From Paracoccaceae bacterium (GTDB lineage: Bacteria; Pseudomonadota; Alphaproteobacteria; Rhodobacterales; Rhodobacteraceae): a stretch of 64,000 nt of DNA. This document shows, in pieces, positions 10,401-18,038 of the stretch (positions are counted from its first letter, which is position 1; every line of letters starts with the position of its first letter). Made by a program: the position numbers and the translations under genes. Where the stretch lies: assembly GCA_027492585.1 (NCBI GenBank), contig JAPUEK010000051.1, positions 1 to 64,000 on the forward strand. The letters run 5' to 3'. The notes beneath the pieces were generated by a model. It was not told where the DNA came from. It ran no database searches and was given only the letters and a program-made list of their open reading frames with translations.

Positions 10401-11096
10401 GCTGTCGGCTATGGCAGCGAACTCTCCGCAAGCGGTGGGTTCGAGAGTGTGGAAGACAATCTGGAGCTGGCGTACGCGATTTCCGTCCACAAAGCGCAGG
10501 GCAGTGAGTTCAACCATTCCTACGTGGTTGTGCCTCGCTCGAAGGGCCGGTCATTGTCCTCCGAGCTCGTCTATACAGCGCTCACGCGTGCCCGGCAGCA
10601 CTGCACGCTGCTTGTTCAGGGCGACGTCTCTACGCTCTTGTCCGCACGGCGCCCGGAGAACGCCCAGACCGGGCTGATTAACTCGTCTCTGTTCGACGGG
10701 TTCTTCCGTGCCGTTTCCGATGAGCTTATCAATCGCAAGGGCTGGTACGAGGAAGGACGCATTCACGAGGCGCTTAGCAGCGACATGGTCCGGTCAAAGT
10801 CCGAACTCGTCATCGCCAACCTGCTGCATGAACGTGATGTTCCGTTTTCCTACGAGGTCCTGCTCCGTGCGCCTGACGGCACCATGTACTTGCCCGATTT
10901 CACTATCAACTGGCAGGGCGAGACTTGGTATTGGGAGCACTGGGGGATGATGTCTTCGGATTCTTACCAAGAGCACCGGGCGCGAAAGATCGCATGGTAC
11001 GACAAGCACTTTCCCGGTCGCCTGATCGAGACGTTTGAAGGGCCGCAGCTTAGCCAGCATGCCGCAGGCGCCATTGCTAAGCACTTCGCCGCCTGA
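7488..11096 (+). CDS. RecD-like SF1 helicase with C-terminal PD-(D/E)XK-like nuclease domain
   Basis: A 1202-residue protein. The first 280 or so residues form an unrecognised domain with a Cys-rich start (CERPDCNTYCVGGHSYPG). The SF1B helicase follows: Walker A GAAGTGKT (about 606-613), Walker B VVDEAS (about 692-697), GDPNQLPP (about 724-731), VHKAQGSEF (about 1000) and YTALTRARQ (about 1029), as in RecD2/UvrD-type enzymes. The last 100 residues hold SKSELVIANLL, LPDFTINW and WYWEHWG, an E...PD...ExH pattern typical of restriction-type nuclease domains fused to UvrD-like helicases. It should unwind and cut DNA in the cytoplasm. It lies 220 bases downstream of the SF2 helicase in the same direction, so the two may form one defence module. 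The function of the N-terminal domain is unknown. Confidence 0.75.
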   Translation: MTVHLTARLAWHDDGWNGRVCERPDCNTYCVGGHSYPGDVVARERDLEKEMSQAGKPLTKLCGADLPPCIYSINAFGPDPIRGYSNPPDFFRGGALRTEWDIPEATACVWPYEAMYGDDVYDETGRLDNDRRSANAEAFFAEIEDNKSLIFYYANYSNPFSEEESPRYALIGVSRVKKVGDRLIYDDANEYIRARYAGGMIWARNVSSHYPNEGLRLPYHRYRDDPEMLARIAIFPENPRTCKYGARHLTNDDAIGLLEQFLSAVHELKAIGDESEDWAERERWLLGCIAELWSKRGLYPGLLNVMRFLGADAATAPARTLMEKGQSKEAYRLFFDAVDNGADASSFGLFGKPLQRLSRQWRLKPDSARSLLRDVLPRLDLNLEQIERIVSEETSVREAHGLPVVVIDPVDNPYLLSEGYVGDSTDDTIPWGTIDRGVLPSPDLGGEPLAEMEFDDVRRLRALCVEHLRREPNQTFRAADAVLAEVNARLAKLPEWKGATFTERYFEVDRDVLEESLVLRSEGDRLWLYLAEVYDDERVIEEALTKLSGRADIALARPFDSDNWRAEIRDAKSPLVTKAKAEYEAAVDAQADACAEIFRRPLSVVTGAAGTGKTSVICAVIRAVRQTEGDGAPITVLAPTGKASDRVRAKMHEREIERVATSTVHSFLAKGGWLNNNLTLKRSGGKRAGSGTIVVDEASMLDLVVMASLMRAIDWRQVRRLILVGDPNQLPPIGRGRVFADTIRWLSEHNASSIASLHHNLRQLENTVEGKGTAIMRLADLFIGANARDDGQSTSCAAEELLTKVHKGGDVDADLRVVYWDDPVALSDTLIRAIEKEMEDHTGVALDPAKPFDIWRKAFEWKPEKYQVLTPHRGELHGVEALNEAIQDRVADEVMSRYGLLDGVTLYDKVIQYRNRPQSDPVWAYNFQTRKPERVEVFNGEIGFVQKHNFDKKFSPRLKRFQVKFERKDHLAVGYGSELSASGGFESVEDNLELAYAISVHKAQGSEFNHSYVVVPRSKGRSLSSELVYTALTRARQHCTLLVQGDVSTLLSARRPENAQTGLINSSLFDGFFRAVSDELINRKGWYEEGRIHEALSSDMVRSKSELVIANLLHERDVPFSYEVLLRAPDGTMYLPDFTINWQGETWYWEHWGMMSSDSYQEHRARKIAWYDKHFPGRLIETFEGPQLSQHAAGAIAKHFAA

Positions 11097-11505
11097 GTGC
11101 TGGGTGATCCCCCTACCGAACTTTGTAAGAAAACCTCTGCGCTCGTTTCCTGGAGGGCGCAACTGCTATCAGGCCAACCCAGCGTGATCGCGCTCGCATA
11201 TCGCGGTGGCCGAGCTGGACTCTGGCTGAATCGCGAAGGTCAATCTGATATACAGTCACGGAACTCGCCCCGGCGTTCCGGTCGGCACCGCCACCATCGG
11301 TATGATGGGGCGACGAGTGCAGGGCTTATGGATAATGTGAGTTACAGAGGGGAAACCATATGTTATCATGATGTTGTAACGGGTTGGTGGAGGATGCGGT
11401 CAGTTCTACGCTGCAGTACGAAGCAGCCCTCTGGACTTCGCTAGTGCCGATCGCTCAAGGAGGGCGCGATATACAGAGAGAAGTCGCAATTTGAGATGGT
11501 TGCAC
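11097..11505 (+). other. non-coding gap at the right end of the tRNA-linked element
   Basis: About 400 bases after the RecD-like gene with no convincing coding sequence on either strand. Short frames exist but lack ribosome binding sites and recognisable residues. It ends at the second copy of the tRNA 3' end. An AT-rich stretch around 11330-11390 might hold a promoter or a small RNA, but nothing specific can be supported. Confidence 0.4.
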
Positions 11506-11518
11506 GCCCCCGCAACCA
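11506..11518 (+). repeat. putative attachment site, right copy
   Basis: An exact 13-base repeat (GCCCCCGCAACCA) of the tRNA-fMet 3' end at 223-235. It is followed within 30 bases by a terminator, as after the tRNA itself. It marks the probable right boundary of an 11.3 kb element carrying ietAS and the two helicase genes. Confidence 0.6.
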
Positions 11519-11546
11519 AAACAAATTCGACAAAGCAAACACTTAG

Positions 11547-11573
11547 AACCCGACTTAGCCAGTCGGGTTTTTG
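11547..11573 (+). terminator. rho-independent terminator
   Basis: AACCCGACT (11547-11555) pairs with AGTCGGGTT (11561-11569) across a 5-base loop and is followed by TTTTGC. It lies just beyond the right attachment-site copy, so it may be the original terminator of the tRNA before insertion, or an element end. Confidence 0.75.
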
Positions 11574-11674
11574 CTTATGCAAAACGTGTCAACGCCATGT
11601 CAACGTTTTGAAAGTCGCGCTGAAAAGGCTGCGAAGCTGTCTGCCCACAGGCGTTGAAACCATCGCTCCCAGCT

Positions 11675-11695
11675 GGTATATGACATAGTCATACC
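11675..11695 (+). promoter_or_regulatory. palindromic operator candidate before parD
   Basis: TATGAC-ATA-GTCATA (11679-11693) is a perfect palindrome with a 3-base centre, extended outward by GG and CC. It lies 12 bases before the parD start and fits autoregulation by a ParD-type ribbon-helix-helix antitoxin. Confidence 0.55.
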
Positions 11696-11707
11696 ATGGA
11701 GGCGCGG

Positions 11708-11977
11708 ATGACCGTCAAAACCACCCTCAGCTTCACCGACCGCCACCACCAGTTCCTGTCGGAAAAGGTAGGGCAGGGCGTCTTCGCCACACAGAGCGCT
11801 GCGGTGGCGGCCGCGCTGGAGCAGATGATGCAGGACGAACAGGAACGCGATGTGGCCCTCTCCGCGCTCACGCAAGAAATCCGTGCCCGCATGGAAACGC
11901 CGCGCGCGGCCTTCATTGACGAAGACGATGCTTTCGCCTCCGCTCGGGCGACCATCGGCGCGGCGGGCAGGGCGTGA
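11708..11977 (+). CDS. parD: ParD-type antitoxin
   Basis: An 89-residue ribbon-helix-helix antitoxin. The N-terminal TVKTTLSFTDRHHQFLSEKV followed by GVFATQSAAVAAALEQM fits the CopG/ParD DNA-binding fold, and the Asp/Glu-rich C-terminus should wrap the toxin. The start at 11708 is chosen because GGAGG lies 5 bases upstream; an ATG 12 bases earlier has no such site. Its TGA overlaps the GTG start of the toxin gene, so the two are translated together. It likely represses its own promoter through the palindrome just upstream. Confidence 0.85.
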   Translation: MTVKTTLSFTDRHHQFLSEKVGQGVFATQSAAVAAALEQMMQDEQERDVALSALTQEIRARMETPRAAFIDEDDAFASARATIGAAGRA

Positions 11978-12291
11978 CCTACCGGATCAGGTTCCACCCT
12001 CTCGTCGCCCGTGACCTCGAAGCCATCGTCCAGTGGATCATCGACTATGCCGGGCCCGATACGGCTGCTCGCAAGCTGGGCGAGATCGAGGCAGCGATCA
12101 GCACGCTGAAAGCCACGCCGCACAAGGGCAGCCTCCGCGACGAGATCGCCCCCGGTCTCCGTGCTATTCCGGCGGGCCGCAAAGCCGTGGTTGCCTTCGT
12201 TGTTGACGATGACGCCGCCGAAGTGCTTGTTTACACTGTCACCTATGGCGGCGCGGATTGGGCCATGCGCAGCAGCGCGCGCAGCCGGTGA
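11974..12291 (+). CDS. parE: ParE/RelE-superfamily toxin
   Basis: A 105-residue toxin. YRIRFHPLVARDLEAIVQWI at the start, then PHKGSLRDEIAPGLRAIP and a strand ending VLVYTVTYGG, match the RelE/ParE fold. ParE members inhibit DNA gyrase, but the superfamily also includes ribosome-dependent RNases, so the target is inferred. It begins at GTG, overlapping the antitoxin stop by 3 bases. The pair stands between the tRNA-linked element and the exonuclease/DRT1 genes and may stabilise the region. Confidence 0.85.
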   Translation: MTYRIRFHPLVARDLEAIVQWIIDYAGPDTAARKLGEIEAAISTLKATPHKGSLRDEIAPGLRAIPAGRKAVVAFVVDDDAAEVLVYTVTYGGADWAMRSSARSR

Positions 12292-12330
12292 CGGGGCAGA
12301 GGCCACCTGTTTGTTTGAAAGGGTCCTCTG

Positions 12331-13704
12331 ATGGGATTTGTCTTTTACGATCTTGAGACTACCGGGATATCGCCCGCTTTTGATCAGCCGCTACAGTTTG
12401 CGGCAATCCGGACCGATGACAGTTTTGTCGAGATCGAGTGTGTCAATCTCCGATGCCGGATCGCACCGCACATCATCCCGTCCCCGCAGGCGCTGATTGT
12501 CACCGGCGTGACACCTGCACAGCTGGTTGACCCTGAGCTGCCGTCCTTGTTCGAGTTCACTCAGACCATCATGGACCTGACCGAACGGTGGGCGCCATCA
12601 ACTTGGGTGGGCTTCAACACCATCCGTTTCGATGAGGAGGTGCTGCGTCAGACGTTCTACCAGAACCTGCAGCCGAACATCTATGCCACGCAGTTCAATG
12701 GGAACAACCGCCTAGACATCCTGGCCGCCGTCTATGCTGTTTGGTGTCGCAATCCCGGTCTGATGAATTGGCCGACCGACGATACCGGGCGCACTACCTT
12801 CAAGCTGGATCGACTTGCCCCGGCAAACGGCTTCAACGCCCACAATGCTCATGATGCGCTTGGCGATGTCGAGGCTACGGTCCATATCGCGCGCACCATC
12901 GCCAATGGCGATCCTGCTCTCTGGTCGGCCATCCTGCACAACCGCGACAAGCAGAACGTCACAGCGACCCTGGAAACCTTCCGCCCCGTGGAGTTGGTAC
13001 TGCGCTTTGGCGGTGGCCCACCCCGTGCCTACGTGGGGTGCTTCTGCGGCACCGCTGCTGGAAATCCGACGAGTGCGGCATTTTTCGATCTGGAGGCGGG
13101 CGACCCGGAAGCCTTCGTCGATGCCGATGATGCAGCGCTGTTCCTGGCGGTCGATGGCACGCCCTAGATCATCCGCAGCATCGCGACCAACAAGGTGCCG
13201 TCTCTCTTTCCGATTGCCAATCCAGATCCCGACTACCTCCGCAAGTCAGCCTTGATCGCAGCGAACCCTGCTTTCCGCGCTCGGGTTGGCCAGGCTATGG
13301 CCGCGCGTTATGTCGAAGATCCGGCTGCGCCGCGCCCACCGGTTGAAAAACAGATCTATGGCGCGTTCTATGCCAAGGCTGATCGTGATCTGTTGGCCGA
13401 GTTTCAGTGGGCAGGCTGGCCTCGGCGGCGGGAGATCGTTGGTCTTCTATCCGACGTCCGCCTGCGCCAGCTCGGCCGCAGGCTTATCGCCTTCTACGCG
13501 CCCGAAATCATGATCGCCGATGAGGCCGAGCAGTTTGACGCGTTCCTGCACGAGCGGTGGAATGCTCCAGAGGGGCCTGAGACCGAGTGGACGACCATCG
13601 CATCAGCAACGCGCGCCATTTCTGAACATCGGGCGCTTCCTGGCACGGACAATGCGGCACTTGATGAAATTGCCGATTTCATTCGACGATTTTCATTCGG
13701 GTAA
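12331..13704 (+). pseudogene. sbcB: exonuclease I (SbcB-like), split by an in-frame amber codon
   Basis: The frame reads as an exonuclease I of about 457 residues. The N-terminal DEDDh domain shows YDLETTG, GFNTIRFDEEVLRQTFY and AHDALGDVEATVHIA, close to SbcB motifs. A single TAG at 13165-13167 interrupts it; the same frame continues with IRSIATNKVPSLFPIANPD and the C-terminal exonuclease I region to 13704. Either one point mutation has inactivated the gene, or two pieces (12331-13167 and a restart near 13195) are made, or the stop is read through. The catalytic domain lies wholly before the stop. It precedes the RT gene by 200 bases on the same strand. Confidence 0.75.
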
Positions 13705-13904
13705 CGGGTCTTCGACGGTCGACCTTCACATCAGCGATTGTCGTCGTTGGCTTTGTGCGGGAAGACTGGACTAGAAACCAGTGCCTTGAGAAGCGCGGTG
13801 CTAAGTAGAGAATATAGTCGCGACGGTTGACCTGCACTGCGGGAGGGTGAAGTGGAGTTGGCTTGTAGTGGTCGGCGCGTGTCGGTCCGTTTTGGGGGGC
13901 TTGG

Positions 13905-16900
13905 GTGACATTTACATCTTTGGTGCCGACGATCGAATGCTTGGCCGACGAAACTGTGCTTATTCAGGCGTGGAAAAAGACAGCCAGCTATATACGATAC
14001 CACAACTGGTTTTCTGATACCCTTGAGCTTGACCGCACAGCGATCAATCTACGGGAGTTCATTTCAAAGATTTCTAACGAAATCAGATCGAAAGGCCCAC
14101 TGCTGTCCGACCCAATCCGAATGGTCCCAGCGCCTAAAAGCCAACAATGGAAGGTGGAAAGTGATGGCCAATGGAAACCTGTCGACGGTAACGGAGATAC
14201 GGCAAAGATCCGTCCGCTCGCCCATGTGAGCCTGCGCGACCAAGTCATTGCGACCGCCATGATGATGTGCCTGGCCGATCGTGTCGAGACGCGCCAAGGC
14301 GACCCCGCCACACCTCTAGGAAGTTCTGACCTTCATTCGGTTGTGTCGTATGGCAATCGGCTGTTTAGCGATTTCAAGAACGGAAAAGCCAGCCAGCGGT
14401 GGGGATCAGGTACACTCTATCGGGGCTTCTATGAGGACTACCAGACGTTCTTGGCCAGACCCGAAGACGTGGCGGAAAAAATCCACAAGGACCATCCTCG
14501 TACGCTGATCGTACAGTCTGACCTTCGCCAATTCTATGATCGCGTAACAGCCGATCTCCTGCATAAAGCCATAGGGAACCTCCAAGATGGTGGGGATGAG
14601 GCAGCATTTTTCGAGCGAGCTACGGGCTTTCTGACATGGAATTGGTCAAATAAGGATCGAAAAGAGGTTAAGATCTACGCCAAGCAGTCTGGCATTCCAG
14701 ATTTCAGCAGGATTGTCCTGCCGCAAGGACTTGTTGCTGCTGGTTTCTTCGCCAACGTCGCCCTTACGACATTTGACAAACAGCTTCGAGATCAGATTGG
14801 TAAGGAAATTCTGCCAAACATCAAGCTGCATGACGTCGCCCGCTATGTCGATGACCTCCGGTTTGTTCTGTCGGCCCCTTTGGCTGTAGATATCGAAGCG
14901 GTCAGGTCCGACATCTTCAAATGGATCAAGGACTGCCTGGATCGATCTGCGCCAGGCTTAAGTCCGGCGAAAGAGAAGACCCAAGTGTCGGCGTTCCGGG
15001 CAGACGAAAGGCCCCTTGTTCAGCAGAGCAGACGGATGGCGAGGATTCAAGCGGCGATCTCGGGAGGCTTTGACCCCGTTGCTGGCGGAGAGATCTTGGA
15101 CTCGGTTCTTGCTCTTGTCAGGGCACAGGAGCGGTTGGCGAGGGCAGAGGCGGTAAATGAGCACGACCCGTTCCGACCCGTTCCAGACGTGCGCGATTCA
15201 ACTGTCGACCGCTTCGTGGCTGGTCGCTTTCGTTCGACCTATCGCTCCTTGCGCCCTCAGCTTTGGCAAACCCGCGACGATCAGAAGGCGGAAGGGGATG
15301 GCGAAGAATATAGCCAATTTAGGGGTGTTCGCACCCGAAGTGAGCTCGACGATGAAATGCGAGCCTTTGCACTGGAGTTGATCTCGAAATGGGTCAGCGA
15401 TCCTTCCAATGTTCGCTTGCTGAGGATTGCCCTCGACCTCTGGCCTGATGCTGACGTCCTGTCGCGAATCCTCAATCTACTGCGGCGGTTCACTCAGAAG
15501 GGCGGGCCCCGGAATGCACCACGGCGGATCGCCTGGTATTGCTTGTCCGAAATTCTCCGGGCAGGCGCCGTGGAGACTGGCTTTGTTGAGGATGACGAGC
15601 AGCTTCCGTCTGCTGTCAAGGTCGGCGAGTATCGTCGAGTTCTACGAGAAGAAGCGCTGAGGATTGTTAGGACAACGGAAACGCTCCTTCCGTGGTACCT
15701 CAAGCAGCAGGCGTACCTGCTTCTTGCAACAGAGCCACCTGATATTCCTGCACTACCTTCCCATGGAAAGGGCGATCTTTGGCCTTACGCCAGGCTGCTA
15801 CAGTTCCTGAATGGGGATGCCCAAAAATGGCTGCCGGATGAATTTGCAACCTACTGTGTTCTTGCTCGGCGCTCCTATTTGGACACCCCGCGAGCCGTGG
15901 ATCTAGTTGGGCGCCAACTGACGCCCTCTCGGTTGAACCGGCTCGTCTCACTTGACCCGAATTTCGCGGCTGAGCTTGTTGAGGCCACGGGCGACGTATC
16001 TGCGCTGGCCCCGCGAGCCAAGGCAGATATCGGCCTTGCAGATCATTCCGATGCCAAGAGCAGCACGCTGGCCAAGATCGTGCTCGCGCCGGAGACGCGG
16101 AACCTACTGCGAAATGAGCGCGCATTGCTGAGTTTCGCCTCCAAGTTCCTCTTGGAAATCGGCGGTGTTACGAACGCAGCGGCCATTTCTCCTTCAGAGG
16201 TTAGTCTAAATCTGGACGCGGAGATGCTGGAGGTTGGAACGCTTCAGCTCCACCCGCGCAATTTGGCAGGCGTTTCGCTATACGACCCGCCGGGCTGGGT
16301 ACCTGCAGATGATCACTGGCGTTTTCAGCTTGGTTTTCTTCTGCGTTTTATCCTGACGGCCCAGCCGGATTTCACCAGACCAGCCCGCAGCCCGCATTGG
16401 AAGGAAGAGAAGCAGATCTACAGGCCGCCCGGCGGCCATTGGCACGAGCGCATTCATGGGTTCTTCAATGGCCATTCAGCGTTCGGCGATGATTGGCTGC
16501 CGATTTCCGACTGGGTAGAGAAGCTACTTTTCGGCCTTTTGTGGTGGCCCGGCTGTGCCGGACAGCGGACCGACACGCCGGTAGCGGGCACCTTAAGTGA
16601 CGCGCTGGAAGCTATCAATGCGCGGCTGAAATACATGCGGGAAATGCAAGGATCCAGTGTTGCTCTACTGCCCCTGAGGGTGTCGGGCGCCTTTAAGCGA
16701 AATGGGAAGCCCCTGCGTGCATGTGTTGTCCAGATGGCATTTCCCTCGGAGGGCGACTTTCAGGAGGATGATCTGAGCATGTCTGCAGGGGCTCTTCGGA
16801 TACGTCATCGCCGCCATCTATCTGCGACATTGGCTGCGGTCAAAAGCGCCTTGGCACTCCGCGAAACACATAAGGGCATGGACCAGCGACTGGACTGGCT

Positions 16901-17573
16901 TATTCTGCCCGAGCTCGCTGTGCATCCCGACGACGTGCGGACGCACCTTGTGCCCTTTGCCCGCGCACACAAGACGATCATCCTCGCAGGCCTTAGCTAC
17001 GAAGAGCTTTTTACGGGGCAGCCGATGGTGAACTCGGCGATCTGGGTACTGCCAACTCACCACCCCACTCGCGGTGCACAGATCCTGACGAGGCGGCAGG
17101 GTAAGAAACACTTGGCGCCAATCGAGAAAAGGTATGAGACCAAGGGGCTGGTTCAGTCGTTCCGCCCATGTCAGTGGCTTATTGGATATGATTGGTCCAA
17201 CAACACAGACGCCGATCCGCTTTGGCTGACTGCAGCTATTTGCTTTGACGCAACGGACCTTCGTTTGGCGGCCGATCTGAAGGATAGATCCGACATTTTT
17301 GCCATCCCTGCCCTGAATAAGGATGTGAAAACCTTCGACAATATGGCGCTCGCGCTGCACTATCATATGCATCAAATGGTGGTGGTTGCGAATAACGGCA
17401 ACTATGGCGGAAGCAATGCTTACGCCCCATACACCTCGGACTGGAAGCGGCAGATCTTCCATATGCACGGGCAGCCGCAAGCATCAATTGCATTCTTTGA
17501 ACTAGATGATGTAGCTGCGTTTAAGAACCGCAAGGCGAGCGGAGGAGATTTTAAGCCACCACCGGCAGGTTAG
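13905..17573 (+). CDS. drt1: reverse transcriptase-nitrilase fusion (UG1 / DRT type 1 defence protein)
   Basis: A 1222-residue protein. The reverse transcriptase shows motif A SDLRQFYDRV (about 204-213), motif B LPQGLVAAGFFANV (about 271-284) and motif C YVDD (314-317). A middle region of about 600 residues is not recognised. The C-terminal 220 residues carry a nitrilase fold with a complete Glu-Lys-Cys triad: E1003 in LPELAV, a Lys near 1075 in PIEKRY and C1113 in AICFDAT. RT plus nitrilase in one chain is the hallmark of UG1 reverse transcriptases, known as DRT type 1 antiphage proteins. A GTG start at 13905 follows a G-rich site. Base composition is visibly lower in GC than the core genome to the right. 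How the two activities work together is not settled. Confidence 0.88.
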   Translation: MTFTSLVPTIECLADETVLIQAWKKTASYIRYHNWFSDTLELDRTAINLREFISKISNEIRSKGPLLSDPIRMVPAPKSQQWKVESDGQWKPVDGNGDTAKIRPLAHVSLRDQVIATAMMMCLADRVETRQGDPATPLGSSDLHSVVSYGNRLFSDFKNGKASQRWGSGTLYRGFYEDYQTFLARPEDVAEKIHKDHPRTLIVQSDLRQFYDRVTADLLHKAIGNLQDGGDEAAFFERATGFLTWNWSNKDRKEVKIYAKQSGIPDFSRIVLPQGLVAAGFFANVALTTFDKQLRDQIGKEILPNIKLHDVARYVDDLRFVLSAPLAVDIEAVRSDIFKWIKDCLDRSAPGLSPAKEKTQVSAFRADERPLVQQSRRMARIQAAISGGFDPVAGGEILDSVLALVRAQERLARAEAVNEHDPFRPVPDVRDSTVDRFVAGRFRSTYRSLRPQLWQTRDDQKAEGDGEEYSQFRGVRTRSELDDEMRAFALELISKWVSDPSNVRLLRIALDLWPDADVLSRILNLLRRFTQKGGPRNAPRRIAWYCLSEILRAGAVETGFVEDDEQLPSAVKVGEYRRVLREEALRIVRTTETLLPWYLKQQAYLLLATEPPDIPALPSHGKGDLWPYARLLQFLNGDAQKWLPDEFATYCVLARRSYLDTPRAVDLVGRQLTPSRLNRLVSLDPNFAAELVEATGDVSALAPRAKADIGLADHSDAKSSTLAKIVLAPETRNLLRNERALLSFASKFLLEIGGVTNAAAISPSEVSLNLDAEMLEVGTLQLHPRNLAGVSLYDPPGWVPADDHWRFQLGFLLRFILTAQPDFTRPARSPHWKEEKQIYRPPGGHWHERIHGFFNGHSAFGDDWLPISDWVEKLLFGLLWWPGCAGQRTDTPVAGTLSDALEAINARLKYMREMQGSSVALLPLRVSGAFKRNGKPLRACVVQMAFPSEGDFQEDDLSMSAGALRIRHRRHLSATLAAVKSALALRETHKGMDQRLDWLILPELAVHPDDVRTHLVPFARAHKTIILAGLSYEELFTGQPMVNSAIWVLPTHHPTRGAQILTRRQGKKHLAPIEKRYETKGLVQSFRPCQWLIGYDWSNNTDADPLWLTAAICFDATDLRLAADLKDRSDIFAIPALNKDVKTFDNMALALHYHMHQMVVVANNGNYGGSNAYAPYTSDWKRQIFHMHGQPQASIAFFELDDVAAFKNRKASGGDFKPPPAG

Positions 17574-17599
17574 AGACAGGACCTATAAACCCGCTTCAT

Positions 17600-17826
17600 C
17601 GGCCGCCGCTGGATGGACGTCGGGGGCCACAGCACCGCTGCGAAGGCCGGAGCAGAGGCGGTCCCGATCCGTTTCGTGCAAGTCGGATCGGTGAGTGCGC
17701 AAGAGATCCTCCAGGTGCAGATTTGCAGGTGCTTCAGCTCATGGTGCCGCGCCATCTGAGCGACCGTCGCACCTCCGGTCCCGGCCGATAGCACGATCCC
17801 GAGGTTCTCCTTGACACGACCTTCAT
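17600..17826 (-). pseudogene. remnant of an IS66-type OrfA (TnpA)
   Basis: On the minus strand the frame reads KENLGIVLSAG, then ATVAQMARHHELKHLQI and CTWRI, then APAFAAV. This resembles the helix-turn-helix OrfA protein of IS66-family elements (KxxIVxES...ATVAxVARRHxL...QIYxWRR). No intact start, partner gene or terminal repeats are present. It lies between the DRT1 gene and the betaine transporter and marks an old recombination point. Confidence 0.45.
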
Positions 17827-18015
17827 CGCCGTCAGGACGGTGCTGATGGAGGCAATGGCCAACTTTATCCCGTCATCACCAGCCGCGTCGCCGGGGTGCA
17901 GGAACTGGTCGAGGACGGGGTGACGGGCTGCACCGTTCCGCCGGGCGAGTCCCTGCGCTGGCCGGGGTTCTGCGCGGCAATGCCCAGGGCGGCGGCGCTC
18001 CGGAGATCCTCCGGC
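17826..18015 (+). pseudogene. glycosyltransferase family 1 fragment, frameshifted
   Basis: VLMEAMANFIP in one frame and PVITSRVAG, VQELVEDGVTGCTVPPGE in the next match the C-terminal nucleotide-sugar binding region of GT4-type glycosyltransferases. A shift of frame occurs at the junction and both ends are missing. It is a fragment of a capsule or polysaccharide gene from a former neighbourhood. Confidence 0.6.
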
Positions 18016-18038
18016 CTGACGTTCGGGGTCGCCGCGTC

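Noticed and set aside
11491-11688. A short frame across the right attachment site that might have been an integrase remnant
   Set aside because: It lacks the Arg-His-Arg-Tyr residues of tyrosine recombinases and includes the terminator stem.
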